From: Streptomyces sp. NBC_00448
Lineage (GTDB): Bacteria > Actinomycetota > Actinomycetes > Streptomycetales > Streptomycetaceae
Length of the DNA: 64,000 bases
Assembly: GCF_036014115.1 (NCBI RefSeq)
Contig: NZ_CP107913.1
Span: 6,069,501 to 6,133,500, forward strand
Direction of reading: 5' to 3'
The notes beneath the pieces were generated by a model. That model saw nothing but the letters and a program-made list of their open reading frames with translations. It searched no databases and was not told the origin of the DNA. Made by a program: the position numbers and the translations under genes. Below are positions 26,480-34,702 of this stretch, piece by piece. Positions within the stretch are counted from its first letter, which is position 1. Each line of letters starts with the position of its first letter.

Positions 26480-26757
26480 CCCCGACCCGCCCGGGTGGTG
26501 TGTTCTGTCGGTTCCGGGACCACCTGCCGGTGGGTGGTTGCGCGCGCAGTTCTCCGCGCCCCTGGGTTTGTGGCCCTCTTTTCGCGGAGGGAGCCGCACA
26601 TCCCCAGGGGCGCGTGGGGGCACCTCCCAGGCGAGAACGGCGCGCGTAACCACAGCGGACCGCAAGGTCCCGGCGCCCGCAGGACGGGGCAACCCGGAGG
26701 GAGCCCCCACTCACCGGCTGGTGGTCCCTGAACCGACAGGGCGGGGTCACCCGGGGG
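26480..26757. repeat. Dispersed palindromic intergenic element, copy 1
   Basis: The gap between the GT52-like and GT4 genes (26472-26794) is filled by a ~280-base element with inverted ends. The left end (about 26490-26524) contains CTGTCGGTTCCGGGACCACC. The right end (about 26720-26757) contains GGTGGTCCCTGAACCGACAG. Inside is a second inverted pair around the core CGCGCCCCTGGG / CCCAGGGGCGCG. Related units occur at 43232-43465, 45984-46112, 49969-50110 and 56034-56310. No transposase is present. Confidence 0.75.
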
Positions 26758-26794
26758 GATGCGTTCGTTCACTTGGATGGGGTCGGATACGGGA

Positions 26795-28300
26795 ATGGCG
26801 GAGCCCTCAGCCCGGCCGACGCTGCGCGTGGCAATCGTGACGGATGGTGTGTTGGACGGTGACTCCCGAGCCATGCGCGTGGCGGCGGCAGCCGACTCCG
26901 CGGGGTACGGCGTCACGCTGATCGGAGCGGGCCCGGCGACCGCGGCCCCGCGGGGCGTGGCCGTACGCGAGGTGACCGTCGGCTCGCCGCTCGGCGGCTA
27001 CCGTGAGCGCCGCCCGCGCCCGGGCCTGCGCTGGCCGCTGGCCTACCGCGGCGCGGAGTCGTACGAGCGCCGCACCGCCCTGCTCGCCGCACACCGCTCC
27101 CTGCAAGCCACCCGGGCCGCCGAACTGGACGTGGTGCACCGCCCGTTGCCGCTGCAAGCGTTCGCCAGGGCCGGCCACGGCCTGACCGCGGTGTGGCTGG
27201 CGGTGCGGGCCGGGTGGACCGGGCTGCGGTCCGCGCAGCACCGCGCCGCGGTGGAGCGCCGCCGTACCCCGGACGCACGGCTCGACGACCTCGTCGCCGA
27301 ACTCGCCCGCCTGCTGCGCGGACGGCGGGCGTGGCGGCGGCTGGACCCGGGCCTGCTGGACCAGGAGATCGCCTACGGGCCGGTGCTCGACGAGGTCCGC
27401 CCGCACCTGATCCACGCGCTCGGGCACCGCGCGCTGGCCCTGGCGATCCGGGCCGCGCTGCGCGCGGAGGGCGCCGGGCACCGGATCGAGGTGGTGTGGG
27501 ACGCGCCGCCGCGCATCCCCGCCGCCACCCGCCGGGCCGCCGTCGCCGACGACGCGCTGCTGCGCTCGTACGCCCGCGAGGCCGACGGCGTGGTCACCGT
27601 CGGCGACCGCCTCGCCGGCGAACTGCTGGTGCGCTACGGCCTGTCCACGCTGCCCACGGTGGTCCGCAACACCCCGCCGCTGGCCCGGATCGCCGACCAC
27701 CGCGACTCCGGCGTACGCGCCCGCTGCCGGCTCGGCCCCGAGGTGCCGCTGCTGGTGCACGCCGGGCCGGTCACCCCCGACCGCGGCCCGTTCACGGTCG
27801 TCGAGGCGCTGCCCAAGCTCTACGACCTGCACGCCGCGTTCGTGGTGCCCGACCCGGACCACCCGCACCTGGCGGAGTTGCGCGACCGCGCCGCCCAACT
27901 CGGCGTGCACGCCCGCCTGCACGTGGTGCCGTACGTCCCGGTGCCGGACGTCCCCGCGTTCCTTTCCTCGGCCGACATCGGCGTGCTGCCGGTGCACCAA
28001 CTCCCGCATCATCAGACGGTTTTGGCCACCCGCTACTACGAATACGCGCACGCCCGGCTGCCGGTGGTCGTCTCCGATGTGCGGGCGATGGCCGCGGCCA
28101 CCCTCGAAGTCGGCAACGGCGAGGTCTTCCGGGCCCGCGACACCGCCGACTTCGTGCGCGCGGTCGGCGCGGTGCTCACCAACCCGCGCCGCTACCGCAA
28201 GGCGTACGACCGGGTGGAGGTGCTGCGCCAGTGGTCCTGGCAGACCGAGTCGGCGCCGCTGCTCGACCTGTACGCCCGGCTGCTCGGCCCGTTGCGCTGA
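26795..28300 (+). CDS. GT4-family glycosyltransferase
   Basis: A 501-residue GT-B glycosyltransferase. The N-terminal domain starts TLRVAIVTDGVLDGDSRAMRVAAAADSAGYGVTLIG. A middle region of about 150 residues is Arg-rich and variable. The C-terminal nucleotide-sugar domain has VPLLVHAGPVTPDRGPFTVVEAL, LHVVPYVPVPDVPAFLSSADIGVLPV and TRYYEYAHARLPVVVSDV with the E-x7-E-like region. I chose the ATG at 26795; GTG/ATG alternatives up to 26759 exist. It is the last gene of the glycan cluster, after the repeat element, and ends at three copies of a stop-codon repeat. Confidence 0.83.
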   Translation: MAEPSARPTLRVAIVTDGVLDGDSRAMRVAAAADSAGYGVTLIGAGPATAAPRGVAVREVTVGSPLGGYRERRPRPGLRWPLAYRGAESYERRTALLAAHRSLQATRAAELDVVHRPLPLQAFARAGHGLTAVWLAVRAGWTGLRSAQHRAAVERRRTPDARLDDLVAELARLLRGRRAWRRLDPGLLDQEIAYGPVLDEVRPHLIHALGHRALALAIRAALRAEGAGHRIEVVWDAPPRIPAATRRAAVADDALLRSYAREADGVVTVGDRLAGELLVRYGLSTLPTVVRNTPPLARIADHRDSGVRARCRLGPEVPLLVHAGPVTPDRGPFTVVEALPKLYDLHAAFVVPDPDHPHLAELRDRAAQLGVHARLHVVPYVPVPDVPAFLSSADIGVLPVHQLPHHQTVLATRYYEYAHARLPVVVSDVRAMAAATLEVGNGEVFRARDTADFVRAVGAVLTNPRRYRKAYDRVEVLRQWSWQTESAPLLDLYARLLGPLR

Positions 28301-28351
28301 CCGGTGGCCGGGCTGTTGCGCTGACCGTCCGCCCGGCCCGTTGCGCTGACC
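28291..28351. repeat. Three direct repeats of the gene end
   Basis: GTTGCGCTGACC occurs at 28291-28302, 28315-28326 and 28340-28351, spaced 24 and 25 bases. The first copy includes the last codons and TGA stop of the GT4 gene, so the later two are duplicated gene ends. This parallels the stop-codon duplication at 4111-4167. Confidence 0.8.
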
Positions 28352-28386
28352 CGGTGGGCAGTTCCGCCCGGCTCGCCCCGGCGCTC

Positions 28387-29244
28387 TCAGGCGACCGGCG
28401 GGCCCTGGATGTAGTGGCCGTCCGTGTCGTAGGGCCAGGCGTTGGCCTTGCAGCCGTGCAGGCCGTCGATCTGCTGCATCATCACGGGGGCGAGTTTGCC
28501 GGGGCCGGGGCAGCCCTCGTGGCCGTGGCCGATGCGGTGGCCGACCTCGTGGTTGATGATCAGGGCCCGGTAGTCGTGGATCGGGCCGGGGAACTCGGGT
28601 GAGCCGAGGAGCCAGCGCTTGAGGTTGACCACGACGGTCGCGCCGACGTCGCAGTTGACCTCGCCGTGGGTGTGCAGGCCGGCGGCGCCGCAGATGTCGT
28701 CCACCGTGTCGGGGGTGGCGATCTTGATGACGAAGTCGGCGGGGCCGGAGGAGACCAGCTGGAAGCCGTCGTGGCCGTCGTCGGTCCAGCCGCGCGGGTC
28801 GGCGAGGATGCCCTGGATCTCCTTCGCCGCAGCCGCGGACGCCACGCCCGTACCGCCCTCGACCTGCACTTCGTAGCGGCGAATGTTGCCGTGCCCGGCC
28901 GCCTTCGCGGAGGCGTCGGCGGTGGTGAAGTCGCCCGAGCCGTGTTCCGGGACCGTGGGGGTACCGGGCGTGGCCGGGGAACTCACGGCGGGGGAACCCG
29001 CGGGGCGAGCGGCCTTCGACGGTGCGGGCTCGCCGGCGGCATCGCCCGTGGCCGCGCCGGTTGGGGCGCCGCCGGCGGTCGCCGAGGTACCCGCGTGGGC
29101 CTGTCCGCCCGAGCGCACCGTGACGAGCGTCACCCCGAGCAGCGCCAGGAAGATCAGCCCGAACAGCAGATACGCCCCGCGGCCGAGGGGTGTCCTCCCG
29201 CCGCCGTGCGCGCCGGCCCCCCGCTTCCGTGCCCTGCTTCCCAT
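28387..29244 (-). CDS. DUF3152 membrane-anchored metalloprotease-like protein
   Basis: A 285-residue protein with one N-terminal membrane segment (about 24-45: AYLLFGLIFLALLGVTLVTV), a Ala/Pro/Thr-rich linker (about 50-105) and a C-terminal DUF3152 domain. It carries the metzincin-type zinc motif HExxHxxGxxH in NHEVGHRIGHGHEGC, followed by the Met-turn-like APVMMQQ. Two Cys residues (DDICGA, VNCDVG) may form a disulfide. The ATG at 29244 has AGAGG at 8 bases. It is divergent from the AfsQ-like two-component operon at 29519, and the AfsQ1-like box at 29380-29395 lies between them, so it may be a target. Protease activity is inferred from the motif only. Confidence 0.87.
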   Translation of the reverse strand: MGSRARKRGAGAHGGGRTPLGRGAYLLFGLIFLALLGVTLVTVRSGGQAHAGTSATAGGAPTGAATGDAAGEPAPSKAARPAGSPAVSSPATPGTPTVPEHGSGDFTTADASAKAAGHGNIRRYEVQVEGGTGVASAAAAKEIQGILADPRGWTDDGHDGFQLVSSGPADFVIKIATPDTVDDICGAAGLHTHGEVNCDVGATVVVNLKRWLLGSPEFPGPIHDYRALIINHEVGHRIGHGHEGCPGPGKLAPVMMQQIDGLHGCKANAWPYDTDGHYIQGPPVA

Positions 29245-29379
29245 TCCCGGTCCTCTCCGATCGACGGTGCTGCGGCGCGCACGCCGGCGGTGCGAACGGG
29301 GGAGGGGGGCTTGGCAACCGCGCACCGTGCGTGCGGACTTCAGGCTCGCGGCCGTAGATGATGACGCTTGGCCCATGCG

Positions 29380-29395
29380 GTCACGAACGCGTAAC
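29380..29395. promoter_or_regulatory. AfsQ1-type box (GTCAC-N6-GTAAC)
   Basis: GTCAC (29380-29384), six bases, and GTAAC (29391-29395) exactly match the AfsQ1 recognition pattern GTnAC-N6-GTnAC known from S. coelicolor. It lies in the divergent region between the DUF3152 gene and an AfsQ1-like response regulator gene. It is a plausible autoregulatory site for this paralogue or a site for AfsQ1 itself. Confidence 0.6.
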
Positions 29396-29518
29396 GGCCC
29401 GGCGGATGTGGCCTGCTGGGGGCCCTTGGCGGGTCCGCGGTCCATGTGACCGTTCTGCAACAGTTGGCGCTCGAAGGGGCTTCGGCCGGGCCGCCCGCCG
29501 GAGGGCGTGCACATACTG

Positions 29519-30205
29519 ATGCGCGTGTCCCGCGTCCTGCTGATCGAAGACGACCCCGCCGTCCGGCGGGGCCTGGAGTGGGCGCTGCGGCACCGCGGGC
29601 ACACCGTCACGGCCGCGCCCACCGGCGAAGAGGGCCTGGCCCTGCTCCGCCCGCACCGGCCCGACGTGGTCGTGCTCGACCTGATGCTGCCCGGCATCCC
29701 CGGGCTCGACGTCTGCCGCCGGATACGCGAGAGCGACCAGGTCCCGATCATCATCGTGACCGCCCGCGGCGACGACGTGGACGTGGTGGTCGGGCTGGAG
29801 GCGGGCGCCGACGACTACGTGGTCAAGCCGGTGCGGGCCGGCGTGCTGGAGGCCCGGATACGCGCGGTGCTGCGCCGTACCGACCCCGACACGACCGGCA
29901 GCACCCGGCCGGTCCCGCGGACGTACGGCGACCTGGTCGTCGACCGCGCGGCCATGGTGGTCACGCACCGCGGCGAGCCGGTGCCGCTCGCCCCCTCCGA
30001 ACTGCGCCTGCTGCTGGCCCTGTCGGCCTCGCCCGGCCAGGTGCTCAGCCGCCAGCAACTGCTGGAGCAGGTCTGGGAGCACAGCTACCACGGGGACGTC
30101 CGGCTGGTGGACGCCTGCGTGAAGCGGCTGCGCGGCAAGCTCGGCGACAACCCCGGCTGCATCGAGACCGTACGCGGTTTCGGCTACCGCTTCCGCGCGG
30201 TGTGA
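29519..30205 (+). CDS. OmpR-family response regulator, AfsQ1/CseB-like
   Basis: A 228-residue regulator. The receiver has E10/D11/D12, phosphoacceptor D54 (VLDLMLPGIPGLDVCRRI) and the long stretch VDVVVGLEAGADDYVVKPV, nearly identical to AfsQ1 (49165-49851). The C-terminal winged helix has LAPSELRLLLALSASPGQVLSRQQLLEQVW and VRLVDACVKRLRGKL. The start is ambiguous: GTG 29507 is almost touching GGAGGG, ATG 29519 is 13 bases after it and GTG 29525 follows. I use 29519 because the protein then begins M-R-V-S-R-V-L-L-I. It leads the operon with the kinase and lipoprotein genes. Confidence 0.92.
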   Translation: MRVSRVLLIEDDPAVRRGLEWALRHRGHTVTAAPTGEEGLALLRPHRPDVVVLDLMLPGIPGLDVCRRIRESDQVPIIIVTARGDDVDVVVGLEAGADDYVVKPVRAGVLEARIRAVLRRTDPDTTGSTRPVPRTYGDLVVDRAAMVVTHRGEPVPLAPSELRLLLALSASPGQVLSRQQLLEQVWEHSYHGDVRLVDACVKRLRGKLGDNPGCIETVRGFGYRFRAV

Positions 30206-30221
30206 GGGCGGCCGGACGCCC

Positions 30222-31718
30222 ATGGTCAGGATGCCCGGCGCGGTACGCAGCCTGCGCTTCCGCCTCGTCGCCGGCTTCGGGCTGATCGCCGTGGTGAGCG
30301 CGCTCGGCACCGGCGCCCTGACCTTCCGCGAGGCCCGTACCGGGGTGCTCCAGCAGAGCCAGGACACCGTCGTCAACCAGTTCCGGGACAGCGTCGACGC
30401 GTTGACGCCCGGCATCCCGTCCCGGCCCCGACTGCCCGAACTGGCCTCGCTGGTGGACAACCTCGCCTCGACGCACCGCTCCCAGAACTGGCGGGTGCTG
30501 GCCACCTACGGCGACCTGCGGGCCCCGTCCCGGGCCGGCGACTCCTTCCCCGAACTGACCGCGTCGCTGCGCCAGTCGGTACGCACCCGCCAGGTGGCCG
30601 TCTTCCAGCGCGTGCACACCGGCGGCGGCTCCTCGCTCGTGGTCGGCCTGCCCGTCGTCTACGGCGCCGGCGACGGCACCCGGGTCGGGTCCGGGCTGGC
30701 GCTCTACCTCGTGGTGCCGCAGACCACCGAGCAGCGCTATGTGACCGCGCTGGTCAGGGCCGTCGAGCGCGCGGCGCTGCCCGCGCTGTGCCTGGCGGTC
30801 CTGCTGGCGCTGTTCGTCGCCCGCGGCGTGCTGCGCCCGGTCCGCGCGCTGCGCCAGGCGACCCGCAGGATGGCCGCCGGGCACCTCGACACCCGGCTCA
30901 GCGTCAACGGTTCGGACGAACTCGCGGACCTGTCCACGGCGTTCAACGAGACGGCGGTCGCGCTGGAGCGGTCGGTGTCGGAACTGCGCCGGATGGAGGC
31001 CCAGGCCCGCCGGTTCGTCGCGGACGTCTCGCACGAACTGCGCACGCCGCTGGCCGCGATGTCGGCGGTGACCGACGTGCTGGACGAGGAGGCGCCGCGC
31101 CTGGAGCACGGCACCGCCGAGGCTGTCCAGCTCATCAGCGAGGAGACCGAGCGGCTGGTCCGGCTGGTGAACGACCTGATGGAGGTCTCCCGGTTCGACG
31201 CCGGCGCGGCCGAACTCCACCTCGACGAGATCGACCTGGCCGAGTCGGTGCGGCGCACGCTGGCCGCGCGCGGCTGGCAGGACCAGGTGGTGCTACGGCT
31301 GCCCGCGCCCGGGGAGTTGCGGATGCCGGTCGACCCGCGGCGCTTCGACGTGGTGGTGGCCAACCTCGTCGGCAACGCGCTGCGGCACGGCGCGGCCCCG
31401 GTCACGGTGTCGCTGGAGAAGGGTTCCTACGGGCCGGACGGTCGGGGCGGCGGGTGGGTGCGGCTGGTCGTGGCCGACCGCGGGCCCGGGATCGCGCCGG
31501 AGGCGCTGCCGCACGTCTTCGACCGCTTCTACAAGGCGAGTTCGGCGCGGACCCGGAGCGAGAGCAGCGGACTCGGGCTGGCGATCACCGCGGAGAACGT
31601 GCGGCTGCACGGGGGACTCGTTCGCGCCGACAACGCGCCCGGGGGCGGCGCCGTCTTCACGGTGGACCTGCCGGGCCCGCGGGACGGGTCCGCCGCGCGC
31701 CCCGGGCGGGACGCGTGA
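30222..31718 (+). CDS. Sensor histidine kinase, AfsQ2-like
   Basis: A 498-residue membrane kinase. It has a first membrane segment (about 14-33), an extracytoplasmic domain of ~140 residues and a second membrane segment (about 185-203). A HAMP domain follows (VLRPVRALRQATRRMAAG), then HisKA with His271 (VSHELRTPLAAMSAVTDVLDEEA). The HATPase domain has VVANLVGNALRHG, VVADRGPGIAPEALPHVFDRFYKA and SSGLGLAITAENVRLHGG. Domain order and motif wording parallel AfsQ2 at 47510-49168. It lies 16 bases after the response regulator and overlaps the lipoprotein gene by 4 bases (GTGA). ATG 30234 is an alternative start. Confidence 0.93.
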   Translation: MVRMPGAVRSLRFRLVAGFGLIAVVSALGTGALTFREARTGVLQQSQDTVVNQFRDSVDALTPGIPSRPRLPELASLVDNLASTHRSQNWRVLATYGDLRAPSRAGDSFPELTASLRQSVRTRQVAVFQRVHTGGGSSLVVGLPVVYGAGDGTRVGSGLALYLVVPQTTEQRYVTALVRAVERAALPALCLAVLLALFVARGVLRPVRALRQATRRMAAGHLDTRLSVNGSDELADLSTAFNETAVALERSVSELRRMEAQARRFVADVSHELRTPLAAMSAVTDVLDEEAPRLEHGTAEAVQLISEETERLVRLVNDLMEVSRFDAGAAELHLDEIDLAESVRRTLAARGWQDQVVLRLPAPGELRMPVDPRRFDVVVANLVGNALRHGAAPVTVSLEKGSYGPDGRGGGWVRLVVADRGPGIAPEALPHVFDRFYKASSARTRSESSGLGLAITAENVRLHGGLVRADNAPGGGAVFTVDLPGPRDGSAARPGRDA

Positions 31719-32311
31719 ACGGGCGCCGAGCGGGCGCGGGGACCGCGCTCGGGGCCACGGCGGCCGTACTGCTCGCCGGCTGCGGGGTGCCCACCACCGG
31801 CGTCGTCGACGTGGGGGAGCCGGCGAACGGGCTCGCCACGGCGCCGGCCGCACGCTCCGAGGCCGTCGCCTTCTTCCTGGACGGCGAGCGGCTCCAGGCG
31901 GCCGGGCTGAACGTGTCGGGCGGGTCCGATCCGGTGACCGCGGCGGTGGACCTCCTCTTCGCCGGCCCCGCCGCGGTGGGGCGGCCCGACCTCACGACAC
32001 AGTTGCCCCAGCCCCCGGTCACCGCCGACGTGCGGACGAAGGGCCGTACGGTCACGGTCCGGCTGCCCGCCGGCGTGCGGCGGCTCGACCCGCTCGCGAT
32101 GCGGCAACTGGCGTGCACCGTCGTGGTGGCCTTCCCCTCGGCCGAGTCGGTACCCGCATGGCCCCCGCCCTCGGGCGAAGCCGCACCCGAACCCACCACG
32201 GCACCCGTCCAGGTCGAGGTGACCACCCCCGGCTGGCACCTCGAACAGACCGCCCCCACCTGCCCGCCACCCTCCCTCCCCTCCGCCATCTCCACCAGGC
32301 CCCCCTCGTAG
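31715..32311 (+). CDS. Lipoprotein with GerMN-like domain
   Basis: A 198-residue lipoprotein: a short N-terminus, a hydrophobic signal and lipobox LAGC at about residues 18-21, followed by GVPTTGVVDVGEPA. The middle (AAVDLLFAGPAAVGRPDLTTQLP, then VTVRLPAGV) recalls GerMN domains, and the end is Pro/Thr-rich. The GTG start overlaps the kinase stop, so it belongs to the same signalling operon and may act as its envelope sensor or modulator. The AfsQ locus has a lipoprotein gene in the same relative place (46839-47513). Confidence 0.83.
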   Translation: MNGRRAGAGTALGATAAVLLAGCGVPTTGVVDVGEPANGLATAPAARSEAVAFFLDGERLQAAGLNVSGGSDPVTAAVDLLFAGPAAVGRPDLTTQLPQPPVTADVRTKGRTVTVRLPAGVRRLDPLAMRQLACTVVVAFPSAESVPAWPPPSGEAAPEPTTAPVQVEVTTPGWHLEQTAPTCPPPSLPSAISTRPPS

Positions 32312-32474
32312 CCGTATTGCCCTCTGAGGTTCAGCCGCGCGCGACGCCACGTACAGATGGGCGCGCGGACGAGGACAGTACGAGCGCGAAAGACCCGAGC
32401 GATCTCCCCAACGGCGAGCGGAGTCGAACGGACCTCGTCACGGTCCGCCGCATGAGCGTGTTGGAGGAATCGCG

Positions 32475-32540
32475 ATGACCGAGCAGGGCCGTGCCGTCCG
32501 GGCCGGGCGGCGCTCCGGCGTGCGCCCGAAAATGTTTTGA
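32475..32540 (+). CDS. Candidate tiny ORF with perfect ribosome site
   Basis: A 21-codon ORF (M-T-E-Q-G-R-A-V-R-A...K-M-F) whose ATG has GGAGGA about 6 bases upstream. It overlaps by 4 bases an even shorter 8-codon ORF (32452-32478, MSVLEESR). The gap 32312-32573 otherwise holds only the MarR promoter. The ORF ends where that promoter begins. It could be a leader peptide, a decayed gene start or chance. Confidence 0.3.
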   Translation: MTEQGRAVRAGRRSGVRPKMF

Positions 32541-32566
32541 CGGTGCTTATATAAGTGCTGTTACAT
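32537..32566 (+). promoter_or_regulatory. Promoter with internal palindromic operator; leaderless start
   Basis: A -35-like TTGACG (32537-32542) and a -10-like TTACAT (32561-32566) are separated by 18 bases containing the perfect palindrome CTTATATAAG (32546-32555). The initiation point predicted from the -10 falls at or beside the ATG at 32574, so the MarR mRNA is probably leaderless. The palindrome sits where a bound MarR repressor would block polymerase. Confidence 0.6.
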
Positions 32567-32573
32567 CGTGGGC

Positions 32574-33092
32574 ATGGCGAGCAGAGAACCGGCACCGGGC
32601 CCCGCGGCGTACGACCCCTCCGAGGAGAGCGTGTGGCGGCCGCTGCGGCTGCTGCTCGGCGCGATGGACGACGACATCGCCCGCGTCTACGCCGACGCCG
32701 CGCTCGACGGCATCCGGCCCACCCATGTGATGGAACTGCTGCGGCTGCACGCCCGCGGCCCGATGACCATCACCGAACTGGCCGCCTCCGTGCACCTGAC
32801 CCACTCCGCGGTCAGCCAGAAGGTCGCCGCGCTGCGCAAGGCCGGGATGGTCCGTACGGTGCCCGGGGCGGACGCCCGCACGAAACGGGTCGCCCTCACC
32901 GCGAAGTCCCGCCGCGTCATGCCCCGGCTGGCCGCGGAGTGGCAGGCCACCGAACAGGCCCTGGTCGAGCTGGAAGCCGAACTGCCGTACCCGCTCAGCC
33001 GGGTGGTGGCCGACATCGGGCAGGCCCTGGAGCGCCGCGGCTTCCACGACCGGATCACCGCACTGCTCGCGCAGGACCCGGCATGGCAGTGA
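32574..33092 (+). CDS. MarR-family transcriptional regulator
   Basis: A 172-residue winged-helix regulator. The DNA-binding part is at about 55-115 (MELLRLHARGPMTITELAASVHLTHSAVSQKVAALRKAGMV) with wing residues DARTKRVALTAKSR. N- and C-terminal helices for dimerisation flank it. There is no Shine-Dalgarno sequence and the ATG lies at the expected initiation base, so I favour leaderless translation from 32574 (the in-frame GTG at 32568 is the alternative). It overlaps the MFS gene by 10 bases. It likely represses this two-gene operon through CTTATATAAG at 32546-32555. Confidence 0.9.
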   Translation: MASREPAPGPAAYDPSEESVWRPLRLLLGAMDDDIARVYADAALDGIRPTHVMELLRLHARGPMTITELAASVHLTHSAVSQKVAALRKAGMVRTVPGADARTKRVALTAKSRRVMPRLAAEWQATEQALVELEAELPYPLSRVVADIGQALERRGFHDRITALLAQDPAWQ

Positions 33093-34330
33093 GGCACCTG
33101 CTGGTCGACACCACCCCGCTGCGCGTCTCCCCGGCGTTCCGGCGGCTGTGGACCGGCCGCGCGCTGTCCGGCTTCGGCGGGCAGATGACGCTCGTCGCCG
33201 TCATGTACCAGGTGTGGCAGTCGACCGGCAGCACCGTGTGGACCGGCGCCGTCGGCCTGGCCCAGGCGATTCCGGTGGTGGCCCTCGGCCTGCCGGCCGG
33301 CGCGGTCGCGGACCGGGTGGACCGGCGCCGGCTCTGCCTGGTGATGGCCGTCGGCCAGGCGGCCTGCTCGGTGCTGCTCGCCGTCCAGGGGCTCGGCGGG
33401 CGCTTCCCGGCGGCCGCCGTGCTCGGCCTGGTCGCCGTGCAGTCGTCGTTCGGCGCGTTCTCCGGACCGGCGTCCGGCACGTTCCTGCCCCGGCTGCTCC
33501 CGAAGGAGTCGCTCGCCGCCGGACTCGCCCTGAACCGGGTCGCGTTCCAGGGGCAGATGCTCCTCGGCCCCGCGCTCGGCGGTCTGGTGATCGGCGCCTG
33601 GGGCGTCGGCGGCTGCTACCTGGTCGACGCGCTCTCCTTCACCGCCGGCCTCTACGGCCTGATCGGGCTGCCCGCGATGCTCCCCGGCGACGAACCGGCC
33701 CGGCCCGGACTGCGCGGCGCCGCCGACGGCCTGGCCTTCCTCGCCCGCACCCCGGCGGTGCGCGGCGCCCTGCTCACCGACCTGGCCGCCACCGTGCTGT
33801 CCATGCCGATCAGCCTCTTCCCGCTGGTCAACGCCGAACGCTTCGGCGGCAACCCGCGCACCCTCGGGCTGTTCCTCACCGCGGTCGCGGTCGGCGGGAT
33901 CGGCGCCTCCGTGCTGTCCGGGTCCTTCACCCGGCTACCGCGCCCGGGCCTGGTGATGCTCTGCGGGTCGGCGCTGTGGGGAGTCGCGCTGACGCTCTTC
34001 GGCCTGTCGACGCGGCCATGGGTGGGGCTGGCCTGCCTGGTGGTGGCCGGCGCCGCCGACACGGTCGCGGTGATCTCGCGCGGCACCATCGTGCGGCTGC
34101 ACACCCCGAGCGCACTGCTCGGCCGGGTCGGCGCTGCCGAGCAGATCGTCGGCCAGGCGGGCCCGGACCTCGGCAACATGCGCGGCGGCCTGGTCGCGCA
34201 CGCCTGGTCGGGTACGGCGGCGCTGGTCAGCGGCGGCGTCCTGTGCGTGGCCGCGGTCGTGATGGTCGCCGCGCGCACCCCGGGCCTGCGTCTGGCCCCC
34301 ACCCACCCGGTCGACGCCCCTACGGCCTGA
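33083..34330 (+). CDS. MFS transporter
   Basis: A 415-residue major facilitator permease of the drug-exporter type with about 12 hydrophobic segments. It opens VSPAFRRLWTGRALSGFGGQMTLVAVMYQVW and carries the loop motif LPAGAVADRVDRRRLCLVM. A region FGAFSGPASGTFLPRLLPKESLAAGLALN is typical of the enterobactin exporter/MefA-like branch. The ATG at 33083 lies inside the end of the MarR gene, so translation is coupled. The substrate is unknown; induction by the MarR ligand is the simplest model. Confidence 0.9.
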   Translation: MAVRHLLVDTTPLRVSPAFRRLWTGRALSGFGGQMTLVAVMYQVWQSTGSTVWTGAVGLAQAIPVVALGLPAGAVADRVDRRRLCLVMAVGQAACSVLLAVQGLGGRFPAAAVLGLVAVQSSFGAFSGPASGTFLPRLLPKESLAAGLALNRVAFQGQMLLGPALGGLVIGAWGVGGCYLVDALSFTAGLYGLIGLPAMLPGDEPARPGLRGAADGLAFLARTPAVRGALLTDLAATVLSMPISLFPLVNAERFGGNPRTLGLFLTAVAVGGIGASVLSGSFTRLPRPGLVMLCGSALWGVALTLFGLSTRPWVGLACLVVAGAADTVAVISRGTIVRLHTPSALLGRVGAAEQIVGQAGPDLGNMRGGLVAHAWSGTAALVSGGVLCVAAVVMVAARTPGLRLAPTHPVDAPTA

Positions 34331-34702
34331 CCCCCGCCGGCACCCGGCCGACCCAGAGCCCCGGCCCCGAGCCCCGGCCGACCCCGAGCCCGGCGCCACC
34401 CCCGTGCCCGGACGCGCGTCCGGCCCCGTTCGCGCCCCCATCCCCGCCCCGTTCCCGCCACATCCCCGTAACACCGGAGCCGTAAGGTGTGGGGCCGCAC
34501 GTGTGAGGCGCCATCAACGGTGCCGCGTTGCCTCGCGTCCACTCGTTCGTTGAGCGACTATGGATGTGTTCATGCCCGAACCCCAAAAGGGAGGGCATAC
34601 CCCAGAGGATGACCAGGTATGCGCCGATCGGGCGACTCTTTCTCCTCCCAGCCGACACCGTCAAACATCATTTTTTCCCGATCACCCGATGAGGAGCAGG
34701 TC
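34331..34702. other. Intergenic region before amidohydrolase
   Basis: A 372-base gap. The first ~120 bases are Pro-codon-like CCCCGAGCCC repeats with no clear gene. Around 34535-34570 the base composition falls and promoter-like sequence appears. The 10-base string GGGCATACCC occurs at 34593-34602 and again at 34706-34715, overlapping the start of the amidohydrolase gene. I see no RNA gene. Confidence 0.45.
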
